From: Bacillota bacterium
GTDB taxonomy: Bacteria > Bacillota > Clostridia > Christensenellales > Aristaeellaceae
Length of the DNA stretch: 64,000 nucleotides
Direction: 5' to 3'
Assembly (NCBI GenBank): GCA_023421395.1
Contig: JAEZTL010000029.1
Location: 62,001-126,000, forward strand
Shown here: positions 1 to 8,633 of the stretch, in pieces
Layout: each line of letters opens with the position of its first letter
How positions within the stretch are numbered: position 1 is the first letter of the stretch
The notes under the pieces: model-generated
What the model saw: the letters and a program-made list of their open reading frames with translations, nothing else
The model's database searches: none
Told to the model about the DNA's origin: nothing
Translations under genes and position numbers: made by a program

Positions 1-441
1 CGCAAGACGGCCGTAGTACAGCGGGCGGATGCCGATGGGGTCCCGCGCGGCGATGAGGACATCCTTTTTGGAATCATATAGAATCAGCGCGAATTCCGCA
101 TCCAGGTTTTTGAACATGTCCAGACCCTGTTCACGGTAGAGGGGCAGCAAAAGCTCGCAATCCGATTCGCTCTCGAACGCGTATTTCTCGGACAGCGCGT
201 CCTTGACCGGGCGAAAGCCGTAGAGCTCGCCGTTGGCGACCACCATGTCGCCGTCCAGCTCGAAGGGTTGCATACCGCTCTCCGTCAGCCCCATGATGGC
301 CAGCCGGTGGAAGCACAGCCAGCCCTGGCCCGCCTCCTCCACGCGGGACATGTCCGGCCCGCGGGACGTGCTCTGGCTGAAGGCCTCCAGCATCTTCTCG
401 AAGGGGACGCTTCGCTTCTCAAAACCCATGATCGAACACAT
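1..441 (-). CDS. asnB: asparagine synthetase (glutamine-hydrolysing), N-terminal part, cut by window edge
   Basis: This encodes the class II glutaminase domain of asparagine synthetase, which takes ammonia from glutamine and passes it to aspartyl-AMP. The protein begins MCSIMGFE, so after removal of Met the catalytic Cys is N-terminal, as the family requires. Further family signatures are SRGPD, FHRLAIMG, ANGELYG and the SESDCELLLPLY block. About 147 codons are visible; the synthetase half lies outside the window. The start is an ATG 7 bases after GGAGG. An asparagine-type T-box leader lies directly upstream, so expression should rise when tRNA-Asn is uncharged. Confidence 0.93.
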   Translation of the reverse strand, partial: MCSIMGFEKRSVPFEKMLEAFSQSTSRGPDMSRVEEAGQGWLCFHRLAIMGLTESGMQPFELDGDMVVANGELYGFRPVKDALSEKYAFESESDCELLLPLYREQGLDMFKNLDAEFALILYDSKKDVLIAARDPIGIRPLYYGRLA

Positions 442-735
442 AAAAAATGCACCTCCGAATTTTCGCGCGGCCCGTCCTGAATATTTCAGGACGAATTGCC
501 GCCAATCCGTGGTGCCACCTGATTTACCGCCGAAGCGGTCTCTCCTAAGGCTCTACTAAGCCCGTGCGGTTATAACGTGCCGCCGTCGCGTCTCCTCTAC
601 TGGCCTTCCGGCGTTCGATTCGCTGCTATGGAGTGTTCTTCCCCGGGATGCACGTGCGGGATTCCCACCAGCGCCCGCTCTCTGTGACAGCATCTCCCCG
701 GTACTTTTCTCCGTCATCGCATTTGGTATTTCGTT
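442..735 (-). promoter_or_regulatory. T-box riboswitch leader, probable Asn specifier, upstream of asnB
   Basis: The T-box motif GGTGGCACCACGG is present on the minus strand at 507-519. Stem I shows AGAGAG, an AGTA/GAA specifier-loop pair and a candidate AAC (Asn) specifier in GAAGAACACTCC, agreeing with the downstream gene. The terminator is built from the T-box itself: GCACC (minus strand, 511-515) can pair with GGTGC (449-453), enclosing a perfect CGTCCTGAA/TTCAGGACG hairpin, and is followed by six U (442-447). The Shine-Dalgarno GGAGG lies inside the 3' arm of this terminator. Confidence 0.9.
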
Positions 736-746
736 TTATGGCTGGT

Positions 747-775
747 ATCTTATCACGTGCAGCCGCCGCTGTCAA
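747..775 (-). promoter_or_regulatory. sigma-A-type promoter of the asnB T-box transcript
   Basis: TTGACA (770-775) and TAAGAT (747-752) on the minus strand are separated by 17 bases and sit just upstream of the T-box stem I. Confidence 0.85.
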
Positions 776-882
776 GCATAAGTTTCTGAAACTTTAAATC
801 TTAATCCTTGCACATTTTGACGCAGCACGCGCAAAGAGCCGAAAAGTTTGCAATAATTTTATTGCCGATTTTCATTTCTACA

Positions 883-912
883 TTGACAGGCCGGTTTAGA
901 CCGTGCTATAAT
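883..912 (+). promoter_or_regulatory. sigma-A-type promoter of glnA
   Basis: TTGACA (883-888), an 18-base spacer and TATAAT (907-912) lie about 80 bases before the glnA start codon. The asnB promoter points the other way about 110 bases to the left. Confidence 0.85.
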
Positions 913-989
913 CGGCCATCAAACGAGCGACGGTGCTCTTTTTGCATGTCCGTCGCCCGGAAATATGCAAGGAAACGAGGAGTCGGCGC

Positions 990-2321
990 ATGGCGAAGTA
1001 CACCAAGGAAGATATCGTCCGGATCGTGACCGAAGAGGACATCAAGTTCATTCGGATGCAGTTTACCGACATCTTTGGTCAAATGAAGAACGTGGCCATC
1101 ACCGCCTCGCAGATTGAGAAGGCGGTCAACAACCAGATCATGATCGACGGCAGTTCCATCGAGGGCTTCGTGCGTATCCACGAGTCGGATCAGTATCTGC
1201 GTCCGGATCTGGACAGCTTCACGGTGCTGCCCTGGCGGCCGCAGCACGGCAAGGTGGCACGCTTGATCTGCGATGTGTACAACCCGGATGGCACGCCCTT
1301 CGTGGGTGACCCGCGCGGCGTTCTGAAGCGCGCGCTGGAAAAGGCCGCGTCGATGGGATACTCCTTCAATGTGGGCCCGGAGTGCGAGTTTTTCCTGTTC
1401 CAGACCGATTCCGAAGGAAAACCCACCACCCAGACCGGCGACGAGGCGGGCTACTTTGATCTGGGCCCGCTGGACCACGGCGAGGGAACCCGGCGCGAAA
1501 TCTGCCTGGCACTGGAGCAGATGGGTTTTGAGATCGAAGCGTCCCACCACGAGGTGGCCGCCGGCCAGCACGAGATCGACTTCAAGTACGCCGACGCGCT
1601 GACCGCAGCCGACAATATCATGACCTTCAAGCTTACCGTCAAGACATTGGCCCAGAAGAACGGGCTGCACGCCACCTTCATGCCCAAGCCGCTCTTTGGC
1701 GTCAATGGCTCCGGCATGCACACGAACATGTCGCTGTTCAAGGATGGCAAGAACGTTTTTCAGGATCCGTCGGACAAGCGCGGCCTTTCCAAGGAGGCCT
1801 ACAGCTTTATCGCGGGCCTTCTGGCCCACGTGAAGGGCATGTCCGCCGTCACGAACCCCTTGGTCAATTCCTATAAGCGGCTGGTACCCGGCTACGAGGC
1901 GCCCTGCTACCTGGCCTGGTCCGCCAGCAACCGCAGCGCGCTGATCCGCATCCCGGCCGCCCGCGGCCAGTCCACCCGCGTGGAGCTGCGCTGCCCCGAC
2001 CCGGCGTGCAATCCCTACCTGGCGCTGGCGCTGTGCCTCGCGGCGGGCTTGGATGGCATCGAGAAGGGCATGACACCGCCGCCGGAAATCACCGAGAACA
2101 TCTTTGAGATGTGCGGCGAGGAGCGCTGTCAGAAGGGCATCGACAACCTGCCCGGCTCCCTCAAGGAGGCGCTGGAGGCTTTGAAGCAGGACGAACTGAT
2201 GATGGAGGCGCTGGGCGATCACGCCAGCAGCCAGTACATCGCGGGCAAGGAGGCGGAGTGGAACGACTACCGCACCCGCGTCACCAACTGGGAGATTGAA
2301 AAGTACATCGTCACCTATTGA
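990..2321 (+). CDS. glnA: glutamine synthetase, type I
   Basis: Cytoplasmic glutamine synthetase makes glutamine from glutamate, ammonia and ATP and is the main entry for ammonium. The 443-residue length matches the GSI-alpha forms of Bacillota. Visible signatures are DGSSIEGF, GPECEFF, the HEIDFKY block, NGSGMHTN and the ATP/glutamate-binding region around NSYKRLVPGYEAPCYL. I saw no NLY-type adenylylation motif, so GlnE-type control is unlikely. I chose the ATG at 990 (MAKYTKED) because GAAACGAGGAG precedes it; an earlier in-frame start would add an unconserved extension. An ANTAR antiterminator gene follows 45 bases later. Confidence 0.97.
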   Translation: MAKYTKEDIVRIVTEEDIKFIRMQFTDIFGQMKNVAITASQIEKAVNNQIMIDGSSIEGFVRIHESDQYLRPDLDSFTVLPWRPQHGKVARLICDVYNPDGTPFVGDPRGVLKRALEKAASMGYSFNVGPECEFFLFQTDSEGKPTTQTGDEAGYFDLGPLDHGEGTRREICLALEQMGFEIEASHHEVAAGQHEIDFKYADALTAADNIMTFKLTVKTLAQKNGLHATFMPKPLFGVNGSGMHTNMSLFKDGKNVFQDPSDKRGLSKEAYSFIAGLLAHVKGMSAVTNPLVNSYKRLVPGYEAPCYLAWSASNRSALIRIPAARGQSTRVELRCPDPACNPYLALALCLAAGLDGIEKGMTPPPEITENIFEMCGEERCQKGIDNLPGSLKEALEALKQDELMMEALGDHASSQYIAGKEAEWNDYRTRVTNWEIEKYIVTY

Positions 2322-2366
2322 CGCGGCCTTACGCCATGGAAACAGTCCGCGGAAAGGGGGACGCGC

Positions 2367-2900
2367 ATGAACCGCCTCATCGTCGCGTTTGAAGGGGACA
2401 AGCAATGCGATCTGGTCCGGGAAACGCTTGAGAGCGGCGGCATGCCGCCGAAGGTCGTCTGCCACACGGGCGCGGAGGTGCTGCGCGTTGCGCATGAGAT
2501 GGGCCGCGCACTGGTGATCTGCGGCTACAAGTTTCAGGACATGACTGCGGATGAGCTGGCCTACGACCTGGGCTCCGCATCCATCGTGCTGGTGGTCGCC
2601 AAAAACGTGCAGCTGGATTTCTGCGAACACGAGGGCATATTCAAACTGCCCGCGCCGTTTTCCAGGAGCGAGCTGCTGACGAGCGTTTCGATGCTCAGGC
2701 AGCTGGCGGAAAAGACGCTGACGAGCCCGGTCCGCCGCACCGCCGGCGAGGAGGCGCTGGTGGGCGAGGCCAAGGCGATTCTGATGCGCACCGGCATGAC
2801 CGAGGCCGAGGCCCACCGCTACCTGCAAAAGCGCAGCATGGAGTCCGGCGAGCGGCTCGTAAGCGTCGCCAAGCGCATCGTACAGAAGCCGCCGATTTAG
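2367..2900 (+). CDS. ANTAR-domain antiterminator, response-regulator-like, linked to glnA
   Basis: The 177-residue protein has an N-terminal receiver-like fold (residues 1 to about 115) and a C-terminal ANTAR domain (about 125-175) with the typical AKAILM...GMTEAEAHRYLQKRSM helices that bind tandem hexaloop hairpins in RNA. The receiver part lacks an obvious DD...D...K set, so phosphorylation is doubtful. ANTAR proteins of this kind often sit beside glnA in Clostridia and control nitrogen genes by antitermination. It probably shares the glnA transcript. The start ATG follows GGAAAGGGGG, and a strong terminator follows the gene. The RNA target is not visible here. Confidence 0.88.
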   Translation: MNRLIVAFEGDKQCDLVRETLESGGMPPKVVCHTGAEVLRVAHEMGRALVICGYKFQDMTADELAYDLGSASIVLVVAKNVQLDFCEHEGIFKLPAPFSRSELLTSVSMLRQLAEKTLTSPVRRTAGEEALVGEAKAILMRTGMTEAEAHRYLQKRSMESGERLVSVAKRIVQKPPI

Positions 2901-2931
2901 AGAGGACCGCCCGCGCGGCTCTCCATTGCCA

Positions 2932-2967
2932 GCCCGCCCCGGACGCGCTGTCCGGGGCGGGCCTTTT
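2932..2967 (+). terminator. intrinsic terminator after glnA-ANTAR
   Basis: A 12-bp G+C-rich stem GCCCGCCCCGGA/TCCGGGGCGGGC (2932-2943 with 2951-2962) is followed by CTTTTC. Confidence 0.9.
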
Positions 2968-3070
2968 CGAAAAGGGCCCGCGTACTTCCCCGGGTCAGGG
3001 CGGAAGCCGCGGGCTTTCATTTTTCATTGAGGCGTTAGACCCGGAGCGCGGAACCTCCGGCGACCCCCGA

Positions 3071-4117
3071 TCACTTCACGGACTTCGCCTTGAGGGAATC
3101 GATGAGCCCGCTGTCATCGGTCAATTCGATGGAGAAGTTGAACTCACGGCTCGCGCCGCCCTCCAGCATCGGAAGCTCGCCCGCCTTGCGCGCGTCGGCC
3201 CGGCCCATGACGCCCGCCGTGGTGGGCTCGAGGCCCAGCGCGTAATCGCCCGCGTGCATGCACTTCCACTGGCAGAGCAGCGGCAGCACCTGGGCGTCGT
3301 AGCGCACGATGGCGGCAATGCCCAGCTTGGGATTGTCGAGCATCGCGAAGGCCTCGCCCTCGGGCCGGGTGTGGAAGAAGCATTCCTCCGGCCGGCCGAC
3401 CTCCGGCGCCTCGATGAGGTTGTACTTGAAGAAGTTGGCCTTGGCGATTTCGTCCCTGGGAACCACGGACTTGGAATTGGCGTAGACGCGGGCGCCGTCG
3501 TCCAGCAGCGGATAGCCAAAGTTGATGTGATAGACCAGCATCAGCGGCTGCGCGGCGAAGCCCTGGTTTTCCACCACATCTTTTACGCGGATGATGCTTC
3601 GTTCGGTGTCGATGATCATCTCGCGCGTCAGAAGCATGTTCTCGCCGAACACGCGGGATTGGCGCACGCTGCCGGCAAAGCGCAGCTTTTTTTCGTCTCC
3701 GTCATAGAAGCTCTCCGCGACGGCGCCCTGAGCGGGCGTATTGTTGTAGGGGCCGTGCAGGCCCAGCTTCTCTCCCTCATCCTCGCAGGGCGCACCGGCG
3801 TAGGTGATGCCGCAGGTGGTGAGCATCCCAGCGTAGAACTGCCGCAAAAAGCCCGCCGCGCCGTCCTCCACGTAGAAGGCGGGGGCGCGCAGCCCGGTGA
3901 CCGACGAAAAGCCCACCGGCACGCCCTTGAAGGACGCGTAGGGGATGTCAAGGCCCCTGTCCGCCGCGATGGTCAGGCTCAGTCCCTTGCCGTTTTTCGC
4001 GCGGAACGCCTTTACGCCCCGGGCGGGGCCGTCATCATAGGTGAACGAGGAGATTCCGCAGAGGGTGTCGAGGTCGCCGACGTACTTTCGAAGCTCGAAT
4101 TCCTGGCTTTTCTTCAA
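3071..4117 (-). CDS. DUF4432 / aldose 1-epimerase-like protein
   Basis: A 348-residue protein resembling the galactose-mutarotase superfamily members annotated as DUF4432. Visible family features are AADRGLDI near residue 52, GFLRQFYAGMLTTCGITYAG, GLHGPYNN with its conserved His, and YHINFGYPLL. The substrate is presumably a sugar or sugar derivative, but none can be assigned. The start is TTG at 4117, preceded at good spacing by GGGAGGCG; no in-frame ATG fits better. It is a single gene with its own promoter at 4154-4183, convergent with the glnA unit. I saw no signal peptide. Confidence 0.85.
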   Translation of the reverse strand: MKKSQEFELRKYVGDLDTLCGISSFTYDDGPARGVKAFRAKNGKGLSLTIAADRGLDIPYASFKGVPVGFSSVTGLRAPAFYVEDGAAGFLRQFYAGMLTTCGITYAGAPCEDEGEKLGLHGPYNNTPAQGAVAESFYDGDEKKLRFAGSVRQSRVFGENMLLTREMIIDTERSIIRVKDVVENQGFAAQPLMLVYHINFGYPLLDDGARVYANSKSVVPRDEIAKANFFKYNLIEAPEVGRPEECFFHTRPEGEAFAMLDNPKLGIAAIVRYDAQVLPLLCQWKCMHAGDYALGLEPTTAGVMGRADARKAGELPMLEGGASREFNFSIELTDDSGLIDSLKAKSVK

Positions 4118-4153
4118 GATTCACGCCTCCCAATATCCGCATTTCTGACACGG

Positions 4154-4183
4154 ATTATATCTCTTCCGACAGCCCGCTGTCAA
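4154..4183 (-). promoter_or_regulatory. sigma-A-type promoter of the DUF4432 gene
   Basis: On the minus strand TTGACA (4178-4183) and TATAAT (4154-4159) are separated by 18 bases. Confidence 0.85.
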
Positions 4184-4185
4184 TC

Positions 4186-4214
4186 TTTACAGAATTCTGC
4201 GATTGTGCTATGCT
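4186..4214 (+). promoter_or_regulatory. promoter of the CXXC/4Fe-4S/fhs unit, back to back with the DUF4432 promoter
   Basis: TTTACA (4186-4191), a 17-base spacer and TATGCT (4209-4214). The -10 overlaps the ATG at 4210, which argues that translation starts at the later TTG at 4234. The -35 of the opposing promoter ends 3 bases away. Confidence 0.7.
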
Positions 4215-4233
4215 ATCGACAGAGGTGAGGCGT

Positions 4234-4410
4234 TTGTCAAGCGGCAAGTTGGCCCGCGGCTTTTTCCCGGCGCTCCGGCGCAACTGGGCCGCGGCGATGC
4301 TGATCGTGCTCGGCGCATGGATGATGGCGGCCGGCGCGGCGGCGGGTGAGGCCGGCCAAGTGTTCCAGAAGGCGGCGCGAATCTGCCTGGAGTGCATCGG
4401 CCTTGGCTGA
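4234..4410 (+). CDS. small CXXC-motif membrane protein (CD1871A family)
   Basis: A 58-residue protein with one hydrophobic segment (AAAMLIVLGAWMMAAGAAAG) and a C-terminal ICLECIGLG ending. This matches the small CD1871A family that precedes membrane 4Fe-4S binding proteins in Clostridia. The two cysteines of CLEC could bind a metal or cluster or undergo thiol chemistry; the function is not established. I chose TTG at 4234 behind GAGGTGAGG, since the upstream ATG overlaps the promoter -10. The last codons overlap the following 4Fe-4S gene, suggesting coupled translation. Confidence 0.75.
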   Translation: MSSGKLARGFFPALRRNWAAAMLIVLGAWMMAAGAAAGEAGQVFQKAARICLECIGLG

Positions 4411-5284
4411 CGGAAAAAAAGTGAAGGACAGAAGGACCCTGTTCCAGCTGGCGTGGGCGGCGCTCACCAACGGCTACGCGCTGGGCTACGTGAACGGGCG
4501 CATCTTCTCCGGCTGGAGCAAATCCATTTGCGTGCCGGGGCTTAACTGCTATTCCTGCCCGGGCGCGCTGGGCGCGTGTCCGATCGGGTCGCTTCAGGCG
4601 GTACTCGCGGGGCGAGGCAGTTATTTTTCGCTCTACGTCGTCGGATTTCTCCTCCTCGTGGGCAGCCTGTTCGGACGCTTCATCTGCGGCTGGGCCTGCC
4701 CTTTTGGGCTCCTTCAAGATCTGATCTACAAAATCCCGCTGCCCCAAAAATGGAAGAAGAAAAACCTTCCCGGCCATAAAGGGCTGGTGTGGATCAAGTA
4801 TGCCGTTCTGATTCTGTTTGTGATCCTGGGTCCCCTCGTGCTGGTAGACGAGTTCGGCCTGGGCAGCCCGCAGTTTTGCAAGTGGGTGTGCCCGGCGGGC
4901 ACGGTGGCGGGCGGGCTTCTGCTGGCTGGAAATGAAATGATCCGCCCGCTGGTCGGCCTCAGATTTCTCTGGAAGATCGCCCTCGCGCTGGTGATTCTTG
5001 TCGGCGCGCTGGTATATTACCGTCCGTTTTGCAAATACCTCTGTCCGCTGGGCGCGTTCTACGCGCCGTTCAACCGCATCGCGCTGATGCGCCTCACGGT
5101 GGATGAGGCCGCCTGTACCCGCTGCGGCGCCTGCAAGCGGGTTTGCAAGATGGGCGTCGACCCGCAGGCGAACCCCAACAGCCCGGAGTGCATCCGCTGC
5201 GGTGATTGCGTGCGCGCCTGCCCCACCCGCGCGATCAGTCTGGCGAATGCCCGGAAATGCGACTGGAGGAAGAACGAGTGCTGA
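4403..5284 (+). CDS. membrane-bound 4Fe-4S binding protein (NapH/NosR-like)
   Basis: A 293-residue integral membrane protein of the NapH/NosR type. Cys clusters CYSCPGALGACPIG, CGWACPFG, CKWVCPAG and CKYLCPLGA lie next to membrane segments, and two ferredoxin-type 4Fe-4S motifs follow (CTRCGACKRVCKMG and CIRCGDCVRACP) near the C-terminus. Such proteins pass electrons between the membrane and soluble reductases; the partner here is unknown. The start is uncertain: TTG at 4403 overlaps the previous stop, and GTG at 4421 is an alternative. Its end overlaps the GTG of fhs by 7 bases, tying it to one-carbon metabolism or simply to a shared transcript. Confidence 0.85.
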   Translation: MADGKKVKDRRTLFQLAWAALTNGYALGYVNGRIFSGWSKSICVPGLNCYSCPGALGACPIGSLQAVLAGRGSYFSLYVVGFLLLVGSLFGRFICGWACPFGLLQDLIYKIPLPQKWKKKNLPGHKGLVWIKYAVLILFVILGPLVLVDEFGLGSPQFCKWVCPAGTVAGGLLLAGNEMIRPLVGLRFLWKIALALVILVGALVYYRPFCKYLCPLGAFYAPFNRIALMRLTVDEAACTRCGACKRVCKMGVDPQANPNSPECIRCGDCVRACPTRAISLANARKCDWRKNEC

Positions 5285-6939
5285 CCGACATCCAAATTGC
5301 GCAGGCCGCGCGGCCGCTTGCGATCGAGGACATCGCCCGCGAAGCGGGCATCGACGCGAAGTATGTGGAGCCCTACGGCCGCGGCAAGGCCAAGATCGAC
5401 CTGGGCTTTCTCCGGGAGAGCCAAAGACCGGACGGCAAGCTGATTCTGGTCACCGCCATCACGCCCACGCCCGCGGGCGAGGGCAAGACCACCACCACCG
5501 TCGGACTCGCCGACGCCCTCCGGCGCGCCGGACACAAGGCCGTGGTGGCGCTTCGTGAGCCGTCGCTGGGCCCGGTGTTTGGCGTCAAGGGCGGCGCCGC
5601 GGGCGGCGGATACGCGCAGGTGATCCCCATGGAGGACATCAACCTGCACTTCACAGGCGACTTCCACGCCATCGGCGCGGCCAACAACCTCCTGGCCGCG
5701 ATGCTGGATAACCACATCTATCAGGGCAACGCGCTGGGGATCGACCCGCGGCGCATCGCTTGGCGGCGCTGCGTGGACATGAACGACCGTCAGCTGCGAA
5801 ATGTGGTGGACGGTCTCGGCGGCCGGGTCAACGGCACACCCCGGGAGGACGGCTACGACATCACCGTGGCTTCGGAGGTCATGGCGGCGCTGTGTCTGGC
5901 CGGCGGCATGACGGACCTCAAAGAACGGCTGGGCCGCATGATCGTGGGCTACACCTACGGCGAAGCGCCCGTTACCGCCGGCGATCTCAAGGCGGAGGGC
6001 GCCATGGCCGCGCTGCTTCGGGACGCCATCAAGCCCAACCTGGTTGAAACGCTGGAGCATACGCCCGCTTTCATCCACGGCGGCCCCTTTGCCAACATCG
6101 CCCACGGCTGCAACTCCGTGTTGGCCACCCGCATGGCGCTGAAGTGCGGCGACTACGTGGTGACGGAGGCGGGCTTCGGCGCGGATCTGGGCGCGGAAAA
6201 ATTTCTGGATATCAAGTGCCGCGCCGCGGGACTGAAGCCGGATGCGGCCGTGCTCGTGGCCACCGTGCGCGCGCTCAAGATGCACGGCGGCGTGCCCAAG
6301 GATGCGCTCGCCACCGAGAACCTTGCCGCTTTGGAGAAGGGTTTCCAAAACCTCGCGCGCCACGCGGAAAACCTCCGAGAGGTGTTCGGCCTTCCTGTGG
6401 TCGTCGCCGTCAACCGCTTCCCGGCGGATACGCCGGCGGAGCTTGCCCTGCTGCTTTCGAAGTGCCGCGCGCTGGGTATTCCGGCGGCGCTCAGCGAAGT
6501 GTGGGAAAAAGGCGGCGAGGGCGGCCTGGAGCTGGCCGAATTGGTGGCCGCGCAGGCCGCCGGGCCGCTGAGTTACTGTTACGGGCTGAATCAGCCCATC
6601 GAGGAAAAGATCGGCGCCATCGTGCGGCGGCTGTACCGCGGCGCGCGGGCCGAATTCAGCCCCGATGCGAAAAAGCAGTTGAAGAAGCTCTCGGAGATGG
6701 GTTTTTCCGGGCTTCCGGTGTGCATGGCCAAGACGCAATACAGTTTTTCCGACAAACCGGCGCTCCTGGGCGCGCCGGAGGGGTTCGAGGTCAACGTAAA
6801 ATCCCTTCGGGTGTCCGCCGGCGCGGGCTTTATCGTCGCGCTGACGGGCGACATCATGACCATGCCGGGCCTGCCCAAATCTCCCGCGGCCGAGCGAATC
6901 GATGTGGACGAGAGCGGGAGGATCACGGGCCTGTTCTAG
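5278..6939 (+). CDS. fhs: formate-tetrahydrofolate ligase
   Basis: It ligates formate to tetrahydrofolate using ATP, giving 10-formyl-THF for the methyl branch of the Wood-Ljungdahl pathway or for purine and fMet synthesis. At 553 residues it has the normal length. Signatures are the P-loop-like PTPAGEGKTTTT near residue 63, EPSLGPVFG and KGGAAGGGYAQVIPMEDINLH. The GTG start at 5278 follows GGAGGAAG and overlaps the end of the 4Fe-4S gene, so the two are probably translationally coupled. No other Wood-Ljungdahl gene is present in the window, so autotrophy cannot be inferred. A terminator follows at 7006. Confidence 0.97.
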   Translation: MLTDIQIAQAARPLAIEDIAREAGIDAKYVEPYGRGKAKIDLGFLRESQRPDGKLILVTAITPTPAGEGKTTTTVGLADALRRAGHKAVVALREPSLGPVFGVKGGAAGGGYAQVIPMEDINLHFTGDFHAIGAANNLLAAMLDNHIYQGNALGIDPRRIAWRRCVDMNDRQLRNVVDGLGGRVNGTPREDGYDITVASEVMAALCLAGGMTDLKERLGRMIVGYTYGEAPVTAGDLKAEGAMAALLRDAIKPNLVETLEHTPAFIHGGPFANIAHGCNSVLATRMALKCGDYVVTEAGFGADLGAEKFLDIKCRAAGLKPDAAVLVATVRALKMHGGVPKDALATENLAALEKGFQNLARHAENLREVFGLPVVVAVNRFPADTPAELALLLSKCRALGIPAALSEVWEKGGEGGLELAELVAAQAAGPLSYCYGLNQPIEEKIGAIVRRLYRGARAEFSPDAKKQLKKLSEMGFSGLPVCMAKTQYSFSDKPALLGAPEGFEVNVKSLRVSAGAGFIVALTGDIMTMPGLPKSPAAERIDVDESGRITGLF

Positions 6940-7005
6940 GGGGTCGGCTCCGGCGGGGGCTTTGAAGCGCTCCGGCAGGACTTCTGTTCTTCCCGGAGGC
7001 ATTCG

Positions 7006-7040
7006 CGCCGGGGCTGCGCCGCGGCTCCGGCGTTTGTTCG
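7006..7040 (+). terminator. probable terminator after fhs
   Basis: CGCCGGGG (7006-7013) pairs with CTCCGGCG (7025-7032), one G-U included, and is followed by TTTGTT. Confidence 0.6.
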
Positions 7041-7165
7041 TCCAAATGTGGGTAATACTGTAAATTTACTCGAACAAGACTGGAAGGGAAGGCCCTGAAT
7101 GGGCTATAATAATGCTATGGTTGCCAATGAGCTGCAATAATTCCCATCGGAATGAGGAGAGTTTT

Positions 7166-8623
7166 ATGTCTGACCGCAAGGCGGCCGGGCAGGCGGCCCG
7201 ATCGCCCGAATCTCGCGCCGCGCGGCGCAAAAAAGCCCGCCAGAGTTGGTGGACCGGCCCCGTATCGGCAGCGCTGGCCTGCGTGCTGGCGGTGGTTGGC
7301 CTGAACGTCGGGCAGAGGCTGAGCGTCTACCAGGGGTTTCTTGAAAAGCGTGCGCTGGTCGACCGGGCGACGTTCTATCCGGGGCTGACCATCGACGGCG
7401 TGGATGTCAGCGATATGGATTACGCCACCGCGCTGGCGTATTTTCAGGCGCTGGACGAGCAGCAGCGAAGCGCCTACTTTGTGGAACTCACCTTCGGGGA
7501 TAAGAAGTGGACGCTGGAATCGGACGCCTTCGGCTATTCGAGCGACTACAGGAAAATTCTGGACAGCGCCTGGGCCGTGGGCCGGTACGGCTCTTTTGAG
7601 GAGCGCTACATGGCGGCGTCACGGGCTTCGGGCGAGTGGTCCCGGGACTATACGATCAACCGGTCCATCGACGAGGGCGGGTTGCTGGGGGTTCTGACGC
7701 CCATCGCCACGGAGCTTACCCAGCCTGGCACCAACGCGCGAGTTACGGATTTTTCGGTCTCAAAGCTCAAATTCACCGTTGAGGACGGCACGGTGGGCTA
7801 CGTCGTGGACGCGAACAAGCTGATGCGGCAGGTTCTGGATAAGGTGAACGAGGGCGGCGGACCGATGGAGATCATCCGCGAGGAAGTCGACCCGCCGCTG
7901 ACCGCGGAGGAACTGTCCAAGCAGTTCGGCAAGATCTCCTCGGCCACCACCAACGCGGCGTTTTCCACCAGCAACCGCCTGACCAACATCAAGGTCGCCT
8001 GCAAGACGGTGACCGGCACCGCCGTGCAGCCGGGGGAAACCTTCTCCTTTAATAAGGCATTGGGAGAGCGCACCACCAAGAAGGGCTACAAAGCCGCCGG
8101 CGCGCTGGAAAACGGCATGCACACGCAGCAGGTGGGGGGCGGCATCTGCCAGGTGTCTACGACCCTCTTTAACGCCGTGGCAAAGGCGGACCTTCAGATC
8201 GTGGAGCGCTCGCCCCACTCGATCCCGTCGGTGTATGTGGATCTGGGCAAGGATGCGGCGGTCAACTGGCCCAACCAGGACTTCAAGTTTAAAAACACCA
8301 GCCTCTACCCGGTCTACATCGTCGCCACGCTGGGAAAGGATAAAAAGGTGACCTTCAGCATCTACGGAAAGATGCTGGACGACGGGCTTACCGTCAAGGT
8401 GATTTCCAAGAAGACCGGAACCTACACCCCGAAGGAGGATCAGATCATCGTGGACGCGTCGCTGGCGCCGGGGGAGAAGGTGGTGGTGGAGGCCGCCCGC
8501 AAGGGCTACACGGCGGATACCTACCGGGTTTACTACAATGCAAAAGGCAAGGAGATCGACCGCCAGCGCCTGTTCAAAAGTACGTACAGGTCGGCAGGCG
8601 CGGTCATCCGGGTCGGAGAATAG
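7166..8623 (+). CDS. VanW-family exported protein (YoaR-like)
   Basis: A 485-residue protein with a basic N-terminus, one membrane anchor (about residues 28-50, WWTGPVSAALACVLAVVG) and an extracellular region. It contains a putative peptidoglycan-binding domain and then a VanW domain (about 270-390) with FSFNKALGERT, GYKAAGAL and the GGGICQVSTTLFNAV signature. The C-terminus (SLAPGEKVVVEAARKGYTADTYRVYY) resembles a G5 domain. VanW proteins act at the cell wall, but their biochemical role is unknown, and presence does not imply vancomycin resistance. ATG at 7166 follows GAGGAGA. metA begins 10 bases after the stop. Confidence 0.9.
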   Translation: MSDRKAAGQAARSPESRAARRKKARQSWWTGPVSAALACVLAVVGLNVGQRLSVYQGFLEKRALVDRATFYPGLTIDGVDVSDMDYATALAYFQALDEQQRSAYFVELTFGDKKWTLESDAFGYSSDYRKILDSAWAVGRYGSFEERYMAASRASGEWSRDYTINRSIDEGGLLGVLTPIATELTQPGTNARVTDFSVSKLKFTVEDGTVGYVVDANKLMRQVLDKVNEGGGPMEIIREEVDPPLTAEELSKQFGKISSATTNAAFSTSNRLTNIKVACKTVTGTAVQPGETFSFNKALGERTTKKGYKAAGALENGMHTQQVGGGICQVSTTLFNAVAKADLQIVERSPHSIPSVYVDLGKDAAVNWPNQDFKFKNTSLYPVYIVATLGKDKKVTFSIYGKMLDDGLTVKVISKKTGTYTPKEDQIIVDASLAPGEKVVVEAARKGYTADTYRVYYNAKGKEIDRQRLFKSTYRSAGAVIRVGE

Positions 8624-8633
8624 GAGGAAGACC

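Noticed and set aside
906..3020. 704-codon frame on the minus strand across glnA and the ANTAR gene
   Set aside because: It is the antisense of two well-conserved genes, has no ribosome site, and its composition (Arg, His, Ala, Gly-rich) is typical of shadow frames in G+C-rich DNA.
5059..7002. 647-codon minus-strand frame opposite fhs
   Set aside because: It is a shadow of the fhs coding sequence with no recognisable domain.
7166..8623. Vancomycin resistance gene
   Set aside because: Only a VanW domain is present. No vanHAX or vanRS genes are adjacent, and VanW proteins are common in sensitive Clostridia.
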